Shown here: positions 62,408 to 64,000 of the stretch, in pieces | How positions within the stretch are numbered: the stretch's first letter is position 1 | How the letters are laid out: every line of letters begins with the position of its first letter | Assembly (NCBI GenBank): GCA_005884685.1 | Contig: VBAH01000028.1 | Location: forward strand, 1 to 64,000 | Direction of reading: 5' to 3' | DNA from: Alphaproteobacteria bacterium | Lineage (GTDB): Bacteria; Pseudomonadota; Alphaproteobacteria; Rhizobiales; Xanthobacteraceae | Length of the DNA: 64,000 bases | Translations under genes and position numbers: made by a program | The notes under the pieces: model-generated | Databases searched by the model: none | Seen by the model: the letters and a program-made list of their open reading frames with translations, nothing else | What the model was told of the DNA's origin: nothing

Positions 62408-63010
62408 CTAAGAAAGATGCGCGGCGATCAGCGCTTCACCCATGCGCACCAGCCGTGAGGCGGGGCCGGTCGGGCCGACGCTCTGCGCACTTACGCGCGC
62501 ACCTTCGAGCAACAGGAAGAGTTCGTCCGCCAGCAGCTCGGGCTCGTCGGCCCCGGTCGCGCCGCACAGCGCGATCAGCCGCTCGCGCTGCGCCGCCTTG
62601 AACTGCTCGATCACGCGCCGCGCCGGATGGTCCTTCTCGGGCAGCTCGATCGCGGCATTCGCCAGCGCGCAGCCGCGCTGCTCGGTGTCGACCACGTGGG
62701 CTTCCATCGCGGCGAGCCAGCCGCGCAGCTGTGCGCGCGGGTTGCCCGGATGGGCCGCCGCGAGGCCGTCCCAGAAATGGCCGGCGTCCCCGGCCAGACG
62801 CCGCAGGTATTCGGCCACCAGCTCGTCCTTGGAAGCAAAGTGCCGGTAAAGGGTCATTTTGTTGGTGCCGGCGGCGGCGGCGATCGCCTCGACCCCGACG
62901 GCCCGGATGCCGTTGCGGTAAAACAGGTCGCTGGCCGCCGCCAGAATGCGTTCGCGCGGCGGCGTTTGCGAATTTGCAGAGACGGAAAGGGCGTTTGCAG
63001 ACAAAGACAT
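62408..63010 (-). CDS. TetR/AcrR family transcriptional regulator
   Basis: A 200-residue repressor: N-terminal helix-turn-helix (PRERILAAASDLFYRNG, then VGVEAIAAAAGTNKMTLYRHF) and a ligand-binding helical domain with a single DTEQRGCALANA cysteine. ATG 63008-63010; TTG one codon earlier is possible and no Shine-Dalgarno is obvious. It diverges from the azoreductase gene, with two near-identical palindromes in the gap that should be its operators. Confidence 0.92.
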   Translation of the reverse strand: MSLSANALSVSANSQTPPRERILAAASDLFYRNGIRAVGVEAIAAAAGTNKMTLYRHFASKDELVAEYLRRLAGDAGHFWDGLAAAHPGNPRAQLRGWLAAMEAHVVDTEQRGCALANAAIELPEKDHPARRVIEQFKAAQRERLIALCGATGADEPELLADELFLLLEGARVSAQSVGPTGPASRLVRMGEALIAAHLS

Positions 63011-63031
63011 CAAATTTTGCCTTGACAGGGG

Positions 63032-63077
63032 TGTTACCGGTCAGTAACAAGCATATATGTGACCGGTCAGTAACACA
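63032..63077. promoter_or_regulatory. Two TetR operator candidates
   Basis: TGTTAC-N6-GTAACA at 63032-63049 and TGTGACCGGTCAGTAACACA at 63058-63077 share the core ACCGGTCAGTAAC, repeated 26 bases apart. TTGACA at 63022-63027 just before the first is a plausible -35 box for the azoreductase. Binding of TetR here would repress both divergent genes. Confidence 0.7.
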
Positions 63078-63140
63078 CCAGAGGCGGAATGTCGAATGCG
63101 GCATTCGCCGCAGCCGGCACCAGCGAAGGAAGCAGCACCC

Positions 63141-63770
63141 ATGAACATCCTCTATGTCACCTCCAGCTCGCGCGGCAGCGCATCCTATTCGAACCGCGTC
63201 GCGCGGAACGTGCTCGACGAGCTCATTGCCCGCAGCCCCGGCGCGACCGTCACGGTGCGCGATCTTGCGCGCGATCCGCTGCCGCATATCGGGGACGACT
63301 TCGTGGCCGCGACCCGCTCGCCCAACGGCCCGCAGACCGACGAGCAGCGCGCGCTGCTGGCGCAGTCCGACGCGCTGGTGGACGAGCTGTTCGCCGCCGA
63401 CCTGATCGTGATCGCGGCGCCGATGATCAACTTCACCATTCCGTCGAACCTGAAAACCTGGATCGATTACGTGGCGCGCGCCGGGCGCACCTTCCGCTAC
63501 TCGGAGAAGGGGCCGGAGGGCCTCGTCACCGGCAAGCAGGTGATCGTGGTGGCGGCGCGCGGCGGCATCTATTCGGGCGCCGGCAACGCGCTCGACTTCC
63601 AGGTGCCGTATCTCAAGGGCGCGCTCGGCTTCCTCGGCATGACGGACGTGGACGTGCTCGAGGTCGAGGGGACCGCCTACGGCCCTGATGCTGCCGAGAA
63701 GGCCGTCGCGGCCGCCAGCGCCAAGCTGCACACCCAATGCGACCAGCGCAGCGCAGCCGTCGCCGCGTAA
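63141..63770 (+). CDS. azoR: FMN-dependent NADH:quinone/azo oxidoreductase (AzoR)
   Basis: A 209-residue flavodoxin-fold enzyme reducing quinones and azo compounds. The FMN loop TSSSRGSASYSNR is at 6-18, and APMINFTIPSNLKTWIDYVARAG (split by natural loops) with FRYSEKGPEGLV are diagnostic. AAGGA stands 10 bases before ATG 63141; a longer in-frame start at 63096 lies in the operator region. Divergent TetR control fits induction by quinones or electrophiles. Confidence 0.95.
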   Translation: MNILYVTSSSRGSASYSNRVARNVLDELIARSPGATVTVRDLARDPLPHIGDDFVAATRSPNGPQTDEQRALLAQSDALVDELFAADLIVIAAPMINFTIPSNLKTWIDYVARAGRTFRYSEKGPEGLVTGKQVIVVAARGGIYSGAGNALDFQVPYLKGALGFLGMTDVDVLEVEGTAYGPDAAEKAVAAASAKLHTQCDQRSAAVAA

Positions 63771-63792
63771 CGCCCGAACAAGGAACACAACG

Positions 63793-63951
63793 ATGCGGAC
63801 ATGCTACGACGAACCGACCCTCGACGACATGTTGAGCGATCCGCTGATTGCGACGTTGATGCGGGCGGACGGCGTCGATGTCGATGAACTGCGGCCGGCC
63901 TTGAGCGAGATCGCGGACCTGGTCTCGTCGCGCGAAGAATCCGGTCGCTGA
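63793..63951 (+). CDS. Small acidic protein of unknown function
   Basis: A 52-residue acidic product (TLDDMLSDPLIATLMRADGV, then DVDELRPALSEIADLV) starting 22 bases after azoR, with AAGGA eight bases upstream. I have the impression that similar short proteins are common in Hyphomicrobiales, but no function is known to me. It is probably co-transcribed with azoR. The remaining bases 63952-64000 show nothing. Confidence 0.7.
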   Translation: MRTCYDEPTLDDMLSDPLIATLMRADGVDVDELRPALSEIADLVSSREESGR

Positions 63952-64000
63952 CCGCGCGCCCGTCAAAAAGCATGGACAGCGCGGAGGCGTTCGGCGACAA

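Overview
The window reads as a chromosomal segment of a high-GC alphaproteobacterium of the order Hyphomicrobiales, most like the Bradyrhizobium/Rhodoplanes/Pseudolabrys side of the group. Pointers are homospermidine synthase next to ornithine decarboxylase, a fused indolepyruvate ferredoxin oxidoreductase, the SRP RNA-dnaX-ybaB-recR block, a Tad/Flp pilus locus with CpaA-F style genes, CtrA-like TTAA motifs, and many short palindromic intergenic repeats. The placement is an inference from gene content; no rRNA or tRNA gene was seen.

Layout. 1-3.5 kb (minus): homospermidine synthase (cut by the window edge) and ornithine decarboxylase behind a long structured leader, then a small membrane protein. 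3.5-11.4 kb (plus): Dcp-type M3 peptidase, a cytoplasmic gamma-glutamyltransferase-like protein, DUF1007 protein plus NicO/RcnA nickel-cobalt transporter, FAD monooxygenase, an unknown secreted protein; a DUF883 protein lies between them on the minus strand. 11.4-15.5 kb (minus): cobalt-type nitrile hydratase (alpha, beta, accessory protein, metallo-beta-lactamase-fold hydrolase), interrupted by a decaying island with a GIY-YIG nuclease remnant and two frameshifted plus-strand genes. 15.5-24.6 kb (mostly plus): TRAP transporter membrane subunits, SDR, GST, the 1161-residue indolepyruvate ferredoxin oxidoreductase, a minus-strand deaminase, a class III CoA-transferase. 24.6-26.8 kb (minus): NlpC/P60 protein and M17 aminopeptidase.

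27-40.6 kb is a Tad pilus locus: tadD-like lipoprotein (plus), a fatty acid desaturase, then on the minus strand two Flp pilins, cpaA, cpaB, cpaC, cpaD, cpaE, cpaF, tadB, tadC, and on the plus strand a CpaC N-domain protein and two TadE/G-like pseudopilins. TTAAC motifs cluster upstream of the pilins and of cpaB, suggesting CtrA control.

40.6-43.7 kb is a sulfur module: an Lrp/AsnC regulator diverging from a secreted double rhodanese, a YeeE/YedE transporter and a 52-residue secreted Cys-rich peptide. 43.7-46.1 kb (minus): PfkB kinase, NudC, HIT protein. 46.2-50.5 kb: SRP RNA, dnaX, ybaB, recR, with AmpG convergent. 50.6-59.6 kb: two small secreted proteins, def, a FitAB toxin-antitoxin pair wedged before fmt, a GNAT enzyme, a PNPOx-like protein, truA, an orphan Bug receptor, dapE, dapD and a pyrimidine nucleotidase. 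59.7-64 kb: a double-DUF1036 protein, argB, a MITE-like element beside a duplicated tetR tail, tetR, and the divergent azoreductase with a small partner.

The least explained parts are the degraded island inside the nitrile hydratase operon, the sulfur module with its Cys-rich peptide, and the MITE/duplicated tetR end. No complete insertion sequence, prophage or CRISPR array was seen.
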